DNA from: Rhodocyclales bacterium
GTDB taxonomy: Bacteria; Pseudomonadota; Gammaproteobacteria; Burkholderiales; Rhodocyclaceae
Assembly: GCA_003105015.1 (NCBI GenBank)
Contig: PQAF01000028.1
Location: 248,001 to 312,000 of the forward strand
Direction of reading: 5' to 3'
Length of the DNA: 64,000 nt
The notes under the pieces are model-generated. The model saw nothing but the letters and a program-made list of their open reading frames with translations, was not told the origin of the DNA and ran no database searches. The position numbers and the translations under genes are program-made. Of this stretch, positions 47,951-57,069 are shown in pieces. The first letter of the stretch is position 1. Every line of letters begins with the position of its first letter.

Positions 47951-49155
47951 CGCGCGTGCGCCAGCTCGAACTGCACGACGTCGGTGGAGCCGGCGGCGAA
48001 GCCGGCCTCGCAGTAGGCGAGGTAGAAGCGCCACAGGCGGCGGAAGCGCTCGTCGAAGCCGAGGCGGGCGATCTGCGGCCAGGCCGCCTCGAAGCTGCGC
48101 GTCCACTCGGCCAGGGTGCGCGCATAGTCGCGGCCGAAGGCGAAGGCCTCGCGCACTTCCAGCCCGGCCTTGTGCGCCTGCTTCGTGAAGGCGGCGGCGG
48201 ACGGCAGCATGCCGCCGGGGAAGACCATCTGCTGGATGAAGTCGGTGCCCTTGCGGTAGCGCGCGAAGAGGTCGTCGCGGATGGTGATGACCTGCGCCAC
48301 GGCGCGCCCGCCCGGCGCCAGGTTGCGCGCCACGGCGGCGAACCAGGCCGGCCACCAGCGCTCGCCCACCGCCTCGAACATTTCCACCGAGACGATGTGG
48401 TCGTAGCGGCCGGCGAGGTCGCGGTAGTCGGTGAGCGAGAGCCGGACGCGGTCGCCGAGGCCGGCGCGCGCCATGCGCGCCTGTGCGTAGGCGAGCTGCG
48501 CGGGCGAGAGCGTGATGCCGTGCACCTCGAGCCCTTCGCGCGCGGCCAGCTCGGCGAAGCCGCCCCAGCCGCAGCCGATCTCGAGCACGCGCTCCCCGGG
48601 CCGCGCCTGCAGCTTGGCCAGGATGCGGCGGTTTTTCGCCTCCTGCGCCGTCGCCAGGGGGCGGTCCGCCTCGCCCGCGTAGAGCGCCGAGGAGTAGCTC
48701 ATGGTCGGGTCGAGCCAGAGGCGGTAGAAGTCGTTGCCGAGGTCGTAGTGGGCGAGGATGTTGCGCTTCGATCCGGCGCGCGAGTTGGCGTTGAAGGCGT
48801 GGCGCAGCCGTGCGCCGAGGAGCGCCCAGGTGCTGCCGTAGAGGGCGCGCGCGAGAACGTCGCGGTTCTCCGCCAGCAGGGTCAGCAGGGCGGCCGGGTC
48901 GGGCGAGTCGCAGCGGCCGTCGATCCAGGCCTCGGCCAGGCCGATGTCGCCGCGCGCCAGCACGGCGTCGAAGACGCCCCAGTCGGCGACGTCCATCGAT
49001 GCCTGGCGCGGCCCGTCGCCGAAGCGCTGACGCTGCCCGCCGGGCAAAGTCAGTTCCAGCGCGCCGCCGCGCAGGCCATCGAGCAGGCGCAGCGCCGCCC
49101 GCGCGCGGCGCGGCAGCACGGTGTTCGGCAGGTCGAGCGTCAGGGTTTCGTTCAT
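47947..49155 (-). CDS. Cyclopropane-fatty-acyl-phospholipid synthase-family methyltransferase
   Basis: The 402-residue protein matches the CFA synthase family: NILAHYDLGNDFYRLWLDPTMSYSSALY near residue 140, SAM motif VLEIGCGWGGFAELAAREGL near 190, and SVEMFEAVGERWWPAWF. It transfers a methyl or methylene group to unsaturated membrane lipids. With the flavin oxidoreductase and DUF1365 genes it resembles sets that modify fatty acids in response to light or singlet oxygen. Motif copy 14 lies near its N-terminus. Confidence 0.9.
   Translation of the reverse strand: MNETLTLDLPNTVLPRRARAALRLLDGLRGGALELTLPGGQRQRFGDGPRQASMDVADWGVFDAVLARGDIGLAEAWIDGRCDSPDPAALLTLLAENRDVLARALYGSTWALLGARLRHAFNANSRAGSKRNILAHYDLGNDFYRLWLDPTMSYSSALYAGEADRPLATAQEAKNRRILAKLQARPGERVLEIGCGWGGFAELAAREGLEVHGITLSPAQLAYAQARMARAGLGDRVRLSLTDYRDLAGRYDHIVSVEMFEAVGERWWPAWFAAVARNLAPGGRAVAQVITIRDDLFARYRKGTDFIQQMVFPGGMLPSAAAFTKQAHKAGLEVREAFAFGRDYARTLAEWTRSFEAAWPQIARLGFDERFRRLWRFYLAYCEAGFAAGSTDVVQFELAHAR
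49046..49069 (+). repeat. Dispersed 24-bp motif, copy 14
   Basis: AAAGTCAGTT, CCAGCG, CGCCGCCG, antisense in the cyclopropane synthase gene (strand reads ALELTL). The right half is diverged. Confidence 0.55.
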
Positions 49156-49916
49156 CGCGTCGTCTCCTCGAGCGGGGGTTCGGGTTTGCGGAAGAAGGGC
49201 ACGCGCTTCAGCCACAGCCGCAGCGCCTGCCAGTGGATGCGCGCCATCACGCCCAGCGTCATCCACGGATAGCCGAAGAAGGCGCGCAGGAGCCGGGCGC
49301 CGGTGAGCGGCGCGGCGCGGCCGGAAATGGACGTGTGCAGCAGGTCGCCGTCGGCGTCGGCGAGGTCCACGCGTGCCAGGCGGCGCGGGTCGTCGAGGCG
49401 GGCGCGGAAGCGGAAGCGGTAGGTGCCGTCGAGCGCCATGAAGGGCGAGACGTGGAAGACCTTGCGCGCCGCCAGCGTCTCGTTCTCGCCGATCGGCCGA
49501 CCGTCGGCATGGGCGACGAGGTAGTTGTGGCGCTCGCCGAAGGTGTTGTTCACCTCGGCCAGCACGGCAACCAGCGCCCCGCCGCGGTCGTGGCAGTACC
49601 AGAAGCTGACCGGGTTGAAGACGTAGCCCAGCATGCGCGGGAAGCACTGCAGCCAGACTTCGCCGTCGGCATCGGCGCCCTCGCGCGCCAGCAGCGCACG
49701 GATCCAGGGCAGCGGGTGCGAACCGTCGCGCGCGCCGTGGTCGGCGTAGCGGAAGGAGAACAGGTTAGGCCGGTTTACCGAGAAAAACGGCGCGTCCGCC
49801 TCGTCCAGCCGATCGAGCGGCAGCAGCAGGCCGAACACCGGATAGACGAAGCGGTGCTGCGCCGGCCGCAGCCGGCGGTGCATCACCGTGCCGAAGAGGA
49901 TGCGGGCGCCGATCAC
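49152..49916 (-). CDS. DUF1365-family protein
   Basis: The 254-residue protein shows the DUF1365 pattern: GTVMHRRLRPAQHRFVYPVFGLLLPLD near the start, LLGYVFNPVSFWYCHD-type centre (RMLGYVFNPVSFWYCHDRGG near residue 93) and NNTFGERHNYLV. Start GTG 49916 is chosen because a C/G-rich repeat lies just upstream; ATG further in (MHRRLRP) is possible. Function is unknown; it almost always lies next to the flavin oxidoreductase and cyclopropane synthase. Confidence 0.85.
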   Translation of the reverse strand: MIGARILFGTVMHRRLRPAQHRFVYPVFGLLLPLDRLDEADAPFFSVNRPNLFSFRYADHGARDGSHPLPWIRALLAREGADADGEVWLQCFPRMLGYVFNPVSFWYCHDRGGALVAVLAEVNNTFGERHNYLVAHADGRPIGENETLAARKVFHVSPFMALDGTYRFRFRARLDDPRRLARVDLADADGDLLHTSISGRAAPLTGARLLRAFFGYPWMTLGVMARIHWQALRLWLKRVPFFRKPEPPLEETTR

Positions 49917-49920
49917 TGGA

Positions 49921-49966
49921 CTACCCTCCCCCCCAACCCCCTCCCCATGGAAGGGGGTGACGATGG
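49921..49966. repeat. C-rich intergenic hairpin
   Basis: CCCCCTCCCC-ATGG-AAGGGGG-type hairpin between the DUF1365 and flavin oxidoreductase genes, related in style to the elements at 7855 and 13532 but not clearly homologous. Confidence 0.45.
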
Positions 49967-50029
49967 TTCGCCGCTGCGCGGCTCCATGTGGTGGCTGCGC
50001 CATCCTTGGGGCGGCCCGGCGGATGGCGC

Positions 50030-51325
50030 TCATGCCGCCTTGCCCAACTTGCCGTGCCAGGGCGCGCGGCAGCCGAAGGCGCCGGCCACGGCGAGCCCGG
50101 AGCGCAGGCCGTCCTCGTGGAAGCCGTAGCCGCTCCAGGCGCCGCAGAACCAGACGCGGTCGCGCCCAGAGAGGGCGGGCAGCTCGCGCTGGGCGGCAAT
50201 GGCCGGGCCGTCGAAGATCGGGTGCGCGTAGGTGAATGAGGCGAGCGTCTTTTCCTGTGCCGGCGCCTGTTGCGGATTGAGCGTCACCACCACCGGCTGG
50301 CGGAAGGGCAGCGGCTGCAGGCGGTTGATGAGGTAGGACACCGACACCGGGCCGGCCTCGGCGCCTTCGCGGCGCGACAGGTAGTTCCAGGCCGACCAGA
50401 GGCCGCGGTCGCGCGGCAGCAGCGCGGCGTCGGTGTGCAGCACGGCGTGGTTGGGCTGGTAGCGGATGGCGGAGAGCACGCGCCGCTCGGCCGGGCTGGC
50501 GTCCTCGTCGAGGATGGAGAGCGCCTGGTCGCTGTGGCAGGCGAGCACGACGTGGTCGAATTCCTCCACCTCGCGGTCGTGTGCCAGCAGCATGCCGCGC
50601 GGCGTGCGGAAGACGCGCCGCACCGGCGTGCCGAGGCGGATATCCTCGATGTCCGCGGCGAGCTTGTGCACGTATTCGCGCGCGCCGCCCTGCACGGTGC
50701 GCCACAGCGGCCGGTCGAAGACCTGCAGCAGGCCGTGGTTGTGGCTGAAGCGCACGAAGGTGGCGAGCGGGTAGTCGAGCATGCGGCCGGCCGGGCAGGA
50801 CCAGATCGCCGCCGCCATCGGCAGCAGGTACCAGTCGCGGAAGGCGCGCGAGTAGCCGCCGGCGTCGAGATAGGCGCGCAGGGTCATCGACTCGTCGGCC
50901 TCGCGCTGCAGCCAGGCCACGCTCTCGCGGTTGAAGCGCAGGATGTCGGACAGCATGCGCCAGAACTCCGGCCGCACCAGGTTGCGCTTCTGGCCGAACA
51001 CCGTGGCCAGGCTGGAGCCGGCCCATTCGAGTCGCGGCGCCTCGAGGCTGACGGCGAAGGACATCTCGCTCTCGATGCTGTCCACGCCGAGATGCGCGAA
51101 CAGCGCCGTGAGGTTGGGGTAGGTCTTGTGGTTGAAGACGAGGAAGCCGGTGTCGACGGGATGGGAGACGCCGTCGAGCGTGACGTCAACGGTGTTCGTG
51201 TGGCCGCCCAGGCGCGGCGCCGCCTCGTAGAGGGTGACGGCGTGCCGCTGCGCCAGCAGCCATGCGGCGGAGAGGCCCGAGATGCCCGAGCCGACGACGG
51301 CGATGCGCTTGCGCCGGGCGATCAT
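50030..51325 (-). CDS. FAD-dependent amine-oxidase-like oxidoreductase
   Basis: The 431-residue flavoprotein starts with the dinucleotide motif RIAVVGSGISGLSAAWLLAQ, then YEAAPRLGGHTNTVDV and PVDTGFLVFNHKTYPNLTALF. Homologues lie beside DUF1365 and cyclopropane synthase genes and in Rhodobacter belong to the singlet-oxygen regulon, where they are linked to fatty-acid modification. The reaction here is inference. Its start overlaps the folE2 stop by 4 bp. Confidence 0.87.
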   Translation of the reverse strand: MIARRKRIAVVGSGISGLSAAWLLAQRHAVTLYEAAPRLGGHTNTVDVTLDGVSHPVDTGFLVFNHKTYPNLTALFAHLGVDSIESEMSFAVSLEAPRLEWAGSSLATVFGQKRNLVRPEFWRMLSDILRFNRESVAWLQREADESMTLRAYLDAGGYSRAFRDWYLLPMAAAIWSCPAGRMLDYPLATFVRFSHNHGLLQVFDRPLWRTVQGGAREYVHKLAADIEDIRLGTPVRRVFRTPRGMLLAHDREVEEFDHVVLACHSDQALSILDEDASPAERRVLSAIRYQPNHAVLHTDAALLPRDRGLWSAWNYLSRREGAEAGPVSVSYLINRLQPLPFRQPVVVTLNPQQAPAQEKTLASFTYAHPIFDGPAIAAQRELPALSGRDRVWFCGAWSGYGFHEDGLRSGLAVAGAFGCRAPWHGKLGKAA

Positions 51326-52131
51326 GCCGCCTCCCCGTTGCTGCCGCTGATCTCGGCATAGGCCGAGTGGTTGTGGATGGACTCGAAGTTCTCCGATTTC
51401 ACCGTCCATGCGGCGATGCGCGGCTCGCGCTTCAGGCGCAGGGCGATGTCGCGCACCAGGTCCTCGACGAACTTCGGGTTGTCGTAGGCGCGCTCGGTGA
51501 CCCATTTCTCGTCCGGGCGCTTGAGGAGGCCGAACACCTCGCAGGAGGCCTCCTCCTCGGCCAAGCGCAGCAGCTCGTCGGGCGTCATCGGCTCGCGCAG
51601 GCGCACGGCCAGCGTGATGTGCGAGCGCTGGTTGTGGGCGCCATAGTCGGAGATCTTCTTCGAGCAGGGGCACAGGCTCGTCACCGGCGCCACAACTTCC
51701 ATGTGCAGCTCGGCGGCGCAGCCCGGGCGCTTTTCCGCGCGCAGGCGGACGTCGTAGTCGAGCAGGCTCTCGACGCCGGAGACCGGCGCCTCCTTGGAGA
51801 CGAAGTAGGGGAAGGCCAGCTCGATCTCGCCACTGTCGGCCTCGAGGCGGCGCAGCATCTCGTCGAGCATGCGCAGCAGGCGCTCCATGGTCAGGGCCGG
51901 GCGCTTCTTTTCCAGCAACTCGACGAAGCGCGACATATGGGTGCCCTTGACCTCGGGCGGCAGGCCGACGGCCATGTTGACTTCGGCCACGGTGTGCTGC
52001 ACCTGGCCCTGTCCGTCGAACAGGGCGAGGGGATAGCGCAGGCCCTTGACGCCGACCTTGTCGATCGCCTGCTGGCGATGGTCGGCGCTGGCCTGGATGT
52101 CGGGCAGGAAGATTCTTTCGGGTGCGTTCAT
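51322..52131 (-). CDS. folE2: GTP cyclohydrolase FolE2 (type IB)
   Basis: FolE2 makes 7,8-dihydroneopterin triphosphate from GTP, the entry to folate. The 269-residue protein (ATG 52131, GGAG 7 nt upstream) has the catalytic region VAPVTSLCPCSKKISDYGAHNQRS near residue 140 and the histidine-rich C-terminus ENFESIHNHSAYAE. FolE2 uses metals other than zinc. Its place in the light-responsive cluster suggests supply of pterin or folate, possibly for the photolyase antenna; this is inference. Confidence 0.93.
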   Translation of the reverse strand: MNAPERIFLPDIQASADHRQQAIDKVGVKGLRYPLALFDGQGQVQHTVAEVNMAVGLPPEVKGTHMSRFVELLEKKRPALTMERLLRMLDEMLRRLEADSGEIELAFPYFVSKEAPVSGVESLLDYDVRLRAEKRPGCAAELHMEVVAPVTSLCPCSKKISDYGAHNQRSHITLAVRLREPMTPDELLRLAEEEASCEVFGLLKRPDEKWVTERAYDNPKFVEDLVRDIALRLKREPRIAAWTVKSENFESIHNHSAYAEISGSNGEAA

Positions 52132-52170
52132 GCTTGTCTCCATTGCGGTTGGGTCGTCGAAATCATGGGT

Positions 52171-52401
52171 TCAGCCGGCCACGGTGACCGGGCGCGGTTG
52201 CGTATGGCCGCAGGGCGCCGGTGCCGGGCCCCGAACGGGGTTGTGATAGAGCAGCATCAGACGGAGGCTTTCGCTGTCCTGGACAAAGACGCAATCCTTT
52301 GGATGGGTAGCCTGTCGTTCCGTCGGTACGTTTTCCATGCCTGCGGCCATGAAGGTCGCAAAGAGCGCGCTGACAAAGAGAATGGAATGTACGGTTTTCA
52401 T
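52171..52401 (-). CDS. Small exported protein divergent from the light-sensing regulator
   Basis: A 76-residue product with a signal-like N-terminus (KTVHSILFVSALFATFMAAG) and no recognised family; CVFVQDSESLRLMLLYHNP and a C-terminal cysteine follow. It is the first gene on the minus side of the divergent operator region, with AGGA of an operator palindrome serving as its ribosome-binding site. It may only be a leader gene for the downstream cluster. Confidence 0.5.
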   Translation of the reverse strand: MKTVHSILFVSALFATFMAAGMENVPTERQATHPKDCVFVQDSESLRLMLLYHNPVRGPAPAPCGHTQPRPVTVAG

Positions 52402-52405
52402 ATAA

Positions 52406-52416
52406 TGTCCTGGACA
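52406..52416. promoter_or_regulatory. Palindromic operator 1 (LitR/CarH-type, putative)
   Basis: TGTCC-T-GGACA, an 11-bp palindrome 5 bp upstream of the small-protein ATG. A second palindrome TGTCC-A-GGACA lies 63 bp away (52469-52479), about six helical turns, on the regulator side. On the minus strand the AGGACA half doubles as ribosome-binding site. Confidence 0.75.
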
Positions 52417-52468
52417 AAACATGTGCGTGTCGCTAATATAAGCATCAGAACTTCATCTGTCAAGTAAT

Positions 52469-52479
52469 TGTCCAGGACA
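52469..52479. promoter_or_regulatory. Palindromic operator 2 (LitR/CarH-type, putative)
   Basis: TTGTCC-A-GGACAA, 3 bp upstream of the regulator ATG; AGGA serves as its ribosome-binding site. It matches operator 1. The pair flanks the divergent promoters and predicts autoregulation and repression of the minus-strand cluster in the dark. Confidence 0.75.
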
Positions 52480-52482
52480 AAT

Positions 52483-53388
52483 ATGAACAAAACTTTGCTG
52501 AGCATTGCGGCCGTGGAGCGCGAAACCGGGCTGGGCAAGGACACCTTGCGCGTCTGGGAGCGCCGCTACGGCTTTCCCCGGCCCGAGCGCGACCAGCACG
52601 GCGAGCGCGCCTATCCTCTTGAACAGGTGGAGAAACTGCGTCTGATCAAGCGCCTGATGGGGCAGGGCTGGCGTCCCGGAAGGCTGATGGCGACGCCCGA
52701 TGAGGATCTTGCCAGTCTGGCCGGACCGGCCGAGACGCCCGTCGCCGCGGAGGACAAGGGCGCCCTGGCGGCCGGTGTGGTCGAACTGATCCGCAGCCAC
52801 GACACCCCGGCCTTGGCCAGCGCGCTGCGGCAGGCCCTGCATCGCCAGGGGTTGCAGCAGTTCGTTCTCGAGTCGGTCAGCGCGCTCAACCGCGCCGTGG
52901 GCGAAGCCTGGATGCGCGGCGAGATACAGGTCTTCGAAGAACACCTGTATACGGAACAGATGCAGGCCCTGCTGCGCCAGGCCATCGCCTCGCTGCCGCC
53001 GGGCACGGGGCGTCCGCGCGTCCTGCTCACCACGGTGCCCGAGGAGCAGCACGTGCTCGGCATCCTGATGACCGAGGCGCTGCTCACGCTGGAGGGTGCG
53101 TCCTGCGTGTCGCTCGGCACGCAGACGCCGCTCGCCGACATCCGCCAGGCGGCGCTGGCGCACCGCGCCGACATCGTCGCCCTGTCGTTCTCGGCGGCGT
53201 TTCCGCAGCGGCAGGTGCTGCCGCTGCTCGCCAAGCTGCGCGAGATGCTGCCGGCCGCCATGGAGATCTGGGCCGGCGGCGCCGGCGTCGAGCGCCTCGG
53301 CGCGCCGGACGGCGTGCGGCTCATCACCGATCTGGCGCAGGCGATGCAAGCGCTGGCGGACTGGCGCAGCGACATGCCGGCGGACTGA
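52483..53388 (+). CDS. litR: MerR-family B12-binding photoreceptor regulator (LitR/CarH type)
   Basis: The 301-residue protein has an N-terminal MerR HTH ([20 protein letters not shown]). The C-terminal cobalamin-binding module has Trp143-x9-Glu153-His154 of the helical lid and Glu188-x-His190-xx-Gly193 in the B12 fold. These are the CarH/LitR residues that place adenosylcobalamin for light sensing; His190 is the expected lower axial ligand. In the dark such proteins repress, and light breaks the Co-C bond. Photolyase follows 2 nt after the stop. The symbol rests on architecture and context. Confidence 0.9.
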   Translation: MNKTLLSIAAVERETGLGKDTLRVWERRYGFPRPERDQHGERAYPLEQVEKLRLIKRLMGQGWRPGRLMATPDEDLASLAGPAETPVAAEDKGALAAGVVELIRSHDTPALASALRQALHRQGLQQFVLESVSALNRAVGEAWMRGEIQVFEEHLYTEQMQALLRQAIASLPPGTGRPRVLLTTVPEEQHVLGILMTEALLTLEGASCVSLGTQTPLADIRQAALAHRADIVALSFSAAFPQRQVLPLLAKLREMLPAAMEIWAGGAGVERLGAPDGVRLITDLAQAMQALADWRSDMPAD

Positions 53389-53390
53389 GC

Positions 53391-54815
53391 ATGGCCCCGC
53401 GCCAAGGCGGCGCGCTGGCCTGGCTGCGCCGCGACCTGCGCCTGGACGACAATGCCGCGCTCGGACACGCGCTGTCGAAGCACGGACGCGTCTTCTGCGC
53501 CTTCGTCTTCGACACGGAAATCCTCGACGCGCTGGAGAGCCGCACCGAGCGGCGCGTGGACTTCATCTGGCAGTCGGTGCGCGAACTGCGCGAGCGGCTG
53601 CGCTTGGCGGGCGGCGAGCTGATCGCCCTGCACGGCCGCGCGCGCGAGGAGGTGCCGCGCCTGGCCGCTGCGCTCGGCGTGGACACGGTGGTCGTGGCAG
53701 AGGATTATGAGCCGGCGGCGGTGGATCGCGACCGCGCGGTTGCCGAAAGCTTGCGTGACCTCGGCATCGCTTTCGCCGCCGTCAAAGATACCGTTGTCTT
53801 CGCCGGGAGCGAATTGCTCACGCAGGCCGGGCGTCCGTTCACCGTCTTCACGCCCTACAAGAATGCCTGGCTGAAGCTGGCCGGCGAGGCGGAGCTGGCG
53901 CCGCGCCTGGCGGAGCGGGACCTGAAGCGCCTGGCCAAGCCGCCGATGGCGACGCGCCTGCAGGAACTGCGCGAACTGGGCTTCGAGCCGACCGATCTTG
54001 CCGCTGCCGGCATCCGATCAGGCGAGTCAGGCGCACGGCAGACCTTGGAGGATTTCCTCGGCCGCATCGACCGCTACCACGAGCAGCGCGACTACCCGTC
54101 GCTCGACGCGACCTCCGGGCTGGCCATCCACAACCGCTTCGGCACGATCTCCATCCGCTGTCTGGTGCGTGCGGCGCGCGAGCGCCGTACCGCGGGGGCT
54201 GACTCCTGGCTGGCGGAGCTGATCTGGCGCGACTTCTTCTTCCAGGTGCTGCACCACCACCCGCGCGCGGCGCAGGAAGCCTTCCGGCCGCAGTTCGCCC
54301 GCATCGAGTGGCCGAACGACGCGCGGCTCTTCGCGGCCTGGCGCGAGGGGCGCACCGGCTACCCGCTCGTCGACGCCGCCATGCGGCAGCTGAACGCCAC
54401 GGGAAACATGCACAACCGCCTGCGCATGGTGGTCGCCTCGTTTCTGGTCAAGGATCTGCTCGTCGACTGGCGCCGGGGCGAACAGTACTTCGCGGCGAAA
54501 CTGAACGACTTCGACCTCGCCGCCAACAATGGCAACTGGCAGTGGGCGGCGTCGACCGGCTGCGATGCGCAGCCGTGGTTCCGCATCTTCAACCCCGTCG
54601 CGCAGTCGCAGAAGTTCGACGCGCAGGGGGAATTCATCCGCCGCTGGGTGCCGGAGCTGGCGAGCGTGCCGGCGAAATGCATCCATGCGCCGTGGATGAT
54701 GCCCCCGCCCACGCAGGCCGTCTGCGGCTGTATCATCGGCCGCGACTACCCGGCCCCCGCCGTCGACCACGCCGTGCAGCGCCAACGCGCCCTGGCGCTC
54801 TACAAGAAAGCCTGA
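53391..54815 (+). CDS. phr: Deoxyribodipyrimidine photolyase
   Basis: Repairs UV-induced cyclobutane dimers using blue light. The 474-residue class I protein has the antenna-binding N-terminal domain ([20 protein letters not shown]) and the FAD domain with [14 protein letters not shown] near residue 275, [23 protein letters not shown] near 323 and [20 protein letters not shown] near 378. It lies 2 nt after the light-sensing regulator, in the same operon. A weak motif copy lies at 54183. Confidence 0.95.
   Translation: MAPRQGGALAWLRRDLRLDDNAALGHALSKHGRVFCAFVFDTEILDALESRTERRVDFIWQSVRELRERLRLAGGELIALHGRAREEVPRLAAALGVDTVVVAEDYEPAAVDRDRAVAESLRDLGIAFAAVKDTVVFAGSELLTQAGRPFTVFTPYKNAWLKLAGEAELAPRLAERDLKRLAKPPMATRLQELRELGFEPTDLAAAGIRSGESGARQTLEDFLGRIDRYHEQRDYPSLDATSGLAIHNRFGTISIRCLVRAARERRTAGADSWLAELIWRDFFFQVLHHHPRAAQEAFRPQFARIEWPNDARLFAAWREGRTGYPLVDAAMRQLNATGNMHNRLRMVVASFLVKDLLVDWRRGEQYFAAKLNDFDLAANNGNWQWAASTGCDAQPWFRIFNPVAQSQKFDAQGEFIRRWVPELASVPAKCIHAPWMMPPPTQAVCGCIIGRDYPAPAVDHAVQRQRALALYKKA
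54183..54206 (-). repeat. Dispersed 24-bp motif, copy 15 (diverged)
   Basis: Minus-strand reading GGAGTCAGCC, CCCGCG, GTACGGCG in the photolyase gene. AAA is lost, the rest fits. The gene reads RRTAGADS. Confidence 0.45.
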
Positions 54816-54817
54816 CC

Positions 54818-55183
54818 ATGAAGACCCGCCTCGCCGACATCGCGCCCTACATCACCAAGGACGGCTCGGAGATCCGCGAACTGATGCATCCGGATCATCA
54901 CGGCAACCGCGCCCAGAGCCTGGCCGAGGCCGTGGTGCCGGCCGGCGCGCGCACGCGGCTGCACCGCCACCGCGAGACCGAGGAGCTCTACCACGTCACC
55001 TCGGGCGAGGGCCTGCTTACGCTCGGCGGGGAAAAGATAAAAGTCAGTCCCGGCGACACGGCGCTGATCCCGCCGGGGACGCCGCACTGCATCGAGGCCA
55101 CCGGCGCCGGACCGCTGCACATCCTCTGCTGCTGCAGCCCGGCCTACCGGCATGAGGACACCGAGCTTCTGGATCAGCCCTGA
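54818..55183 (+). CDS. Cupin-domain protein
   Basis: A 121-residue single cupin: metal-binding motif RLHRHRETEELYHVTSGEG near residue 48 and PGDTALIPPGTPHCIEATG near 78 carry the expected His/Glu ligands. The C-terminus ILCCCSPAYRHEDTELL is typical of mannose-6-phosphate-isomerase-like cupins. The ligand is unknown. It starts 2 nt after phr and so is in the light-regulated operon. The last 10 bp overlap the convergent antiporter gene. Confidence 0.85.
   Translation: MKTRLADIAPYITKDGSEIRELMHPDHHGNRAQSLAEAVVPAGARTRLHRHRETEELYHVTSGEGLLTLGGEKIKVSPGDTALIPPGTPHCIEATGAGPLHILCCCSPAYRHEDTELLDQP
55040..55063 (+). repeat. Dispersed 24-bp motif, copy 16
   Basis: AAAGTCAGTC, CCGGCG, ACACGGCG, sense in the cupin gene, read KVSPGDTA. 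A perfect match to the consensus ends. Confidence 0.8.
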
Positions 55184-56256
55184 TGCCGCTCGCGCCAGTG
55201 GCGCGCTGCGAACACCGCCAGCGTGACGGCGGTGAGGGGGATGACTACGGTTGTCATCGCCGTGCCGAAGGTGTCGAGCAGGTCGTGCTGCTGCGATGCC
55301 AGCAGCAGGTAGGCCGTGTAGGCGAAGAAATAGGCAAGGAACAGCGCGCCTTCCCAGCGTGCGATGACGTGCCCCGTGAAGAAGATCGGCAGGCAGGCCA
55401 GCGCGACGCCGATCATCACGAGAAGGTCGAAGTTGAGCATCGCCGGCGGCACCGGCAGGGCGTGCGGCGCCACCAGACTGGAGAGGCCGAGCACGCCGAG
55501 CAGGTTGAAGGTGTTGCTGCCGATGACGTTGCCGACGGCGATGTCGCGCTCCCCGCGCAGCGTGGCGACGAGCGAGGTGGCCACCTCGGGCATCGAAGTG
55601 CCGGCGGCGACGATGGTCAGGCCGATCACCATCTCGGAGAGGCCCAGCGCGCGGGCGAAGCTCACCGCCGCATCGACCAGCCAGTTGGCGCCGAGCACCA
55701 GCAGCGCCAGTCCGCCGCCGATCAGCGCCAGTTGCACCGCCCAGTGGCGATCCCAGGCGCCGGCGGCCGGCGCGGCGAGTTCCTGCGCGTATTCGTCCTG
55801 CGTCTCCCGGCTCTCCCGCCGGCTCTGCCGGATGAGGAAAACCGTGTAGGCGACGAGCAGGCCGAACAGCAGGGCGCCGTCGCCGCGGCCGAGGCCGCCG
55901 TCGAGGGCCACTCCGAACACCAGCAGCGAGGCGCCGATCATCAGCGGCACCTCCTGGCGGATCAGCTGCGGTGCCACCAGCAGGGGCGCCACCAGCGCCG
56001 AGAGGCCGAGGATGAAGAGCACGTTGAAGATGTTGCTGCCGACCACGTTGCCCAGCGCGATATCCACCTGGCCGCCCCAGGAAGAGCGCACCGACACGGC
56101 CATCTCCGGCGCGCTGGTGCCGAAGGCGACCACGGTGAGCCCCACCACCAGCGGCGAAATGCCGAACGACAGCGCCAGCTTCGACGCGCCGCGCACCAGG
56201 AGCTGGGCGCCGGCGACCAGCATGGCCAGGCCGAACACGAACATTGCGATGGTCAT
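55174..56256 (-). CDS. Calcium/sodium antiporter, YrbG family
   Basis: The 360-residue CaCA-superfamily protein has two inverted five-helix halves, each with the ion-binding signature: GLTVVAFGTSAPEMAVSV with GNVVGSNIFNVL near residues 38-75, and GLTIVAAGTSMPEVATSLVA with GNVIGSNTFNLLGVLGL near 220-262. The loop between them is acidic (ETQDEYAQE). Cation specificity is inferred. Monocistronic. Confidence 0.92.
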   Translation of the reverse strand: MTIAMFVFGLAMLVAGAQLLVRGASKLALSFGISPLVVGLTVVAFGTSAPEMAVSVRSSWGGQVDIALGNVVGSNIFNVLFILGLSALVAPLLVAPQLIRQEVPLMIGASLLVFGVALDGGLGRGDGALLFGLLVAYTVFLIRQSRRESRETQDEYAQELAAPAAGAWDRHWAVQLALIGGGLALLVLGANWLVDAAVSFARALGLSEMVIGLTIVAAGTSMPEVATSLVATLRGERDIAVGNVIGSNTFNLLGVLGLSSLVAPHALPVPPAMLNFDLLVMIGVALACLPIFFTGHVIARWEGALFLAYFFAYTAYLLLASQQHDLLDTFGTAMTTVVIPLTAVTLAVFAARHWRERHQG

Positions 56257-56370
56257 TTGGACATCCAGGTAGTTGCGGACGCGGCAGCATAGCCGAATTC
56301 CGGTCCGTCCTGAAAAATCGGTCTGCGCGGGGCGCCGGGCGCACCTGCCGGTCTGTAGAATCCTGACGAC

Positions 56371-57051
56371 ATGCTGAAGAGGGCAATCCTGGAAAGTGCG
56401 GAAGGCCGCATGCTGATCGCCGGCCTGGCCCTGGCCGTCCTGCTGCTGCTCGGCCTCGGCATCGGCTGGACGCTGTTTCCCGAGAACATCCTCCAGTACG
56501 CGGCCATGACCGGGCTGAACCTGCTGATCGGCCCGGGGGCGGGCATGAGCTTCGGCTACGCCAGCGGGATGAGCCACCTGCAGGTGGTGCCGCTCAACAT
56601 GCTGGTCGAGACCCTGCACGTACTCGTCTTCTATCCGCTGTTCGTCCTTGGCTGGCGGCACCTGCTCGACCTGCCGGCGCTGAAGTCCTTCGTCGCCCGC
56701 ATGCACGAGGCGGCCGAGATGCGCGGCGGCATGGTGCGCAAGTTCGGCATGGCCGGCCTGGTCGTCTTCGTCTTCGTGCCGTTCTGGATGACCGGGCCGG
56801 TGGTCGGCTCGATCATCGGCTTCCTGATCGGCCTGCGCCCGTGGGTGAACCTCGCCATCGTGCTGACGACCACCTACGTGGCCATCAGCCTGTGGGCCCT
56901 GCTGCTGAACGAGTTGAGCGCCTGGGCGGCGACCTTCGACCGCCTGGCGCCGTGGGCTTTGCTGGTGGCCATCGTCCTGATCGTCGCCGCCGGCCACCTG
57001 CTGCATCGGCGCCGGAACAGCCGCGCGGCAGGTCCGGCAGAGCGAAACTGA
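56371..57051 (+). CDS. Small multidrug export-family membrane protein
   Basis: The 226-residue protein has five to six hydrophobic helices and the pattern RKFGMAGLVVFVFVPFWMTGPVVGSIIGFLIGL of the COG2426 putative small multidrug export family. The substrate is not established. It is longer than many members owing to the N-terminal helix (residues 13-33). It stands alone between the antiporter and a minus-strand group. Confidence 0.75.
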   Translation: MLKRAILESAEGRMLIAGLALAVLLLLGLGIGWTLFPENILQYAAMTGLNLLIGPGAGMSFGYASGMSHLQVVPLNMLVETLHVLVFYPLFVLGWRHLLDLPALKSFVARMHEAAEMRGGMVRKFGMAGLVVFVFVPFWMTGPVVGSIIGFLIGLRPWVNLAIVLTTTYVAISLWALLLNELSAWAATFDRLAPWALLVAIVLIVAAGHLLHRRRNSRAAGPAERN

Positions 57052-57069
57052 ATCGGGCGCGAGCCGCGT

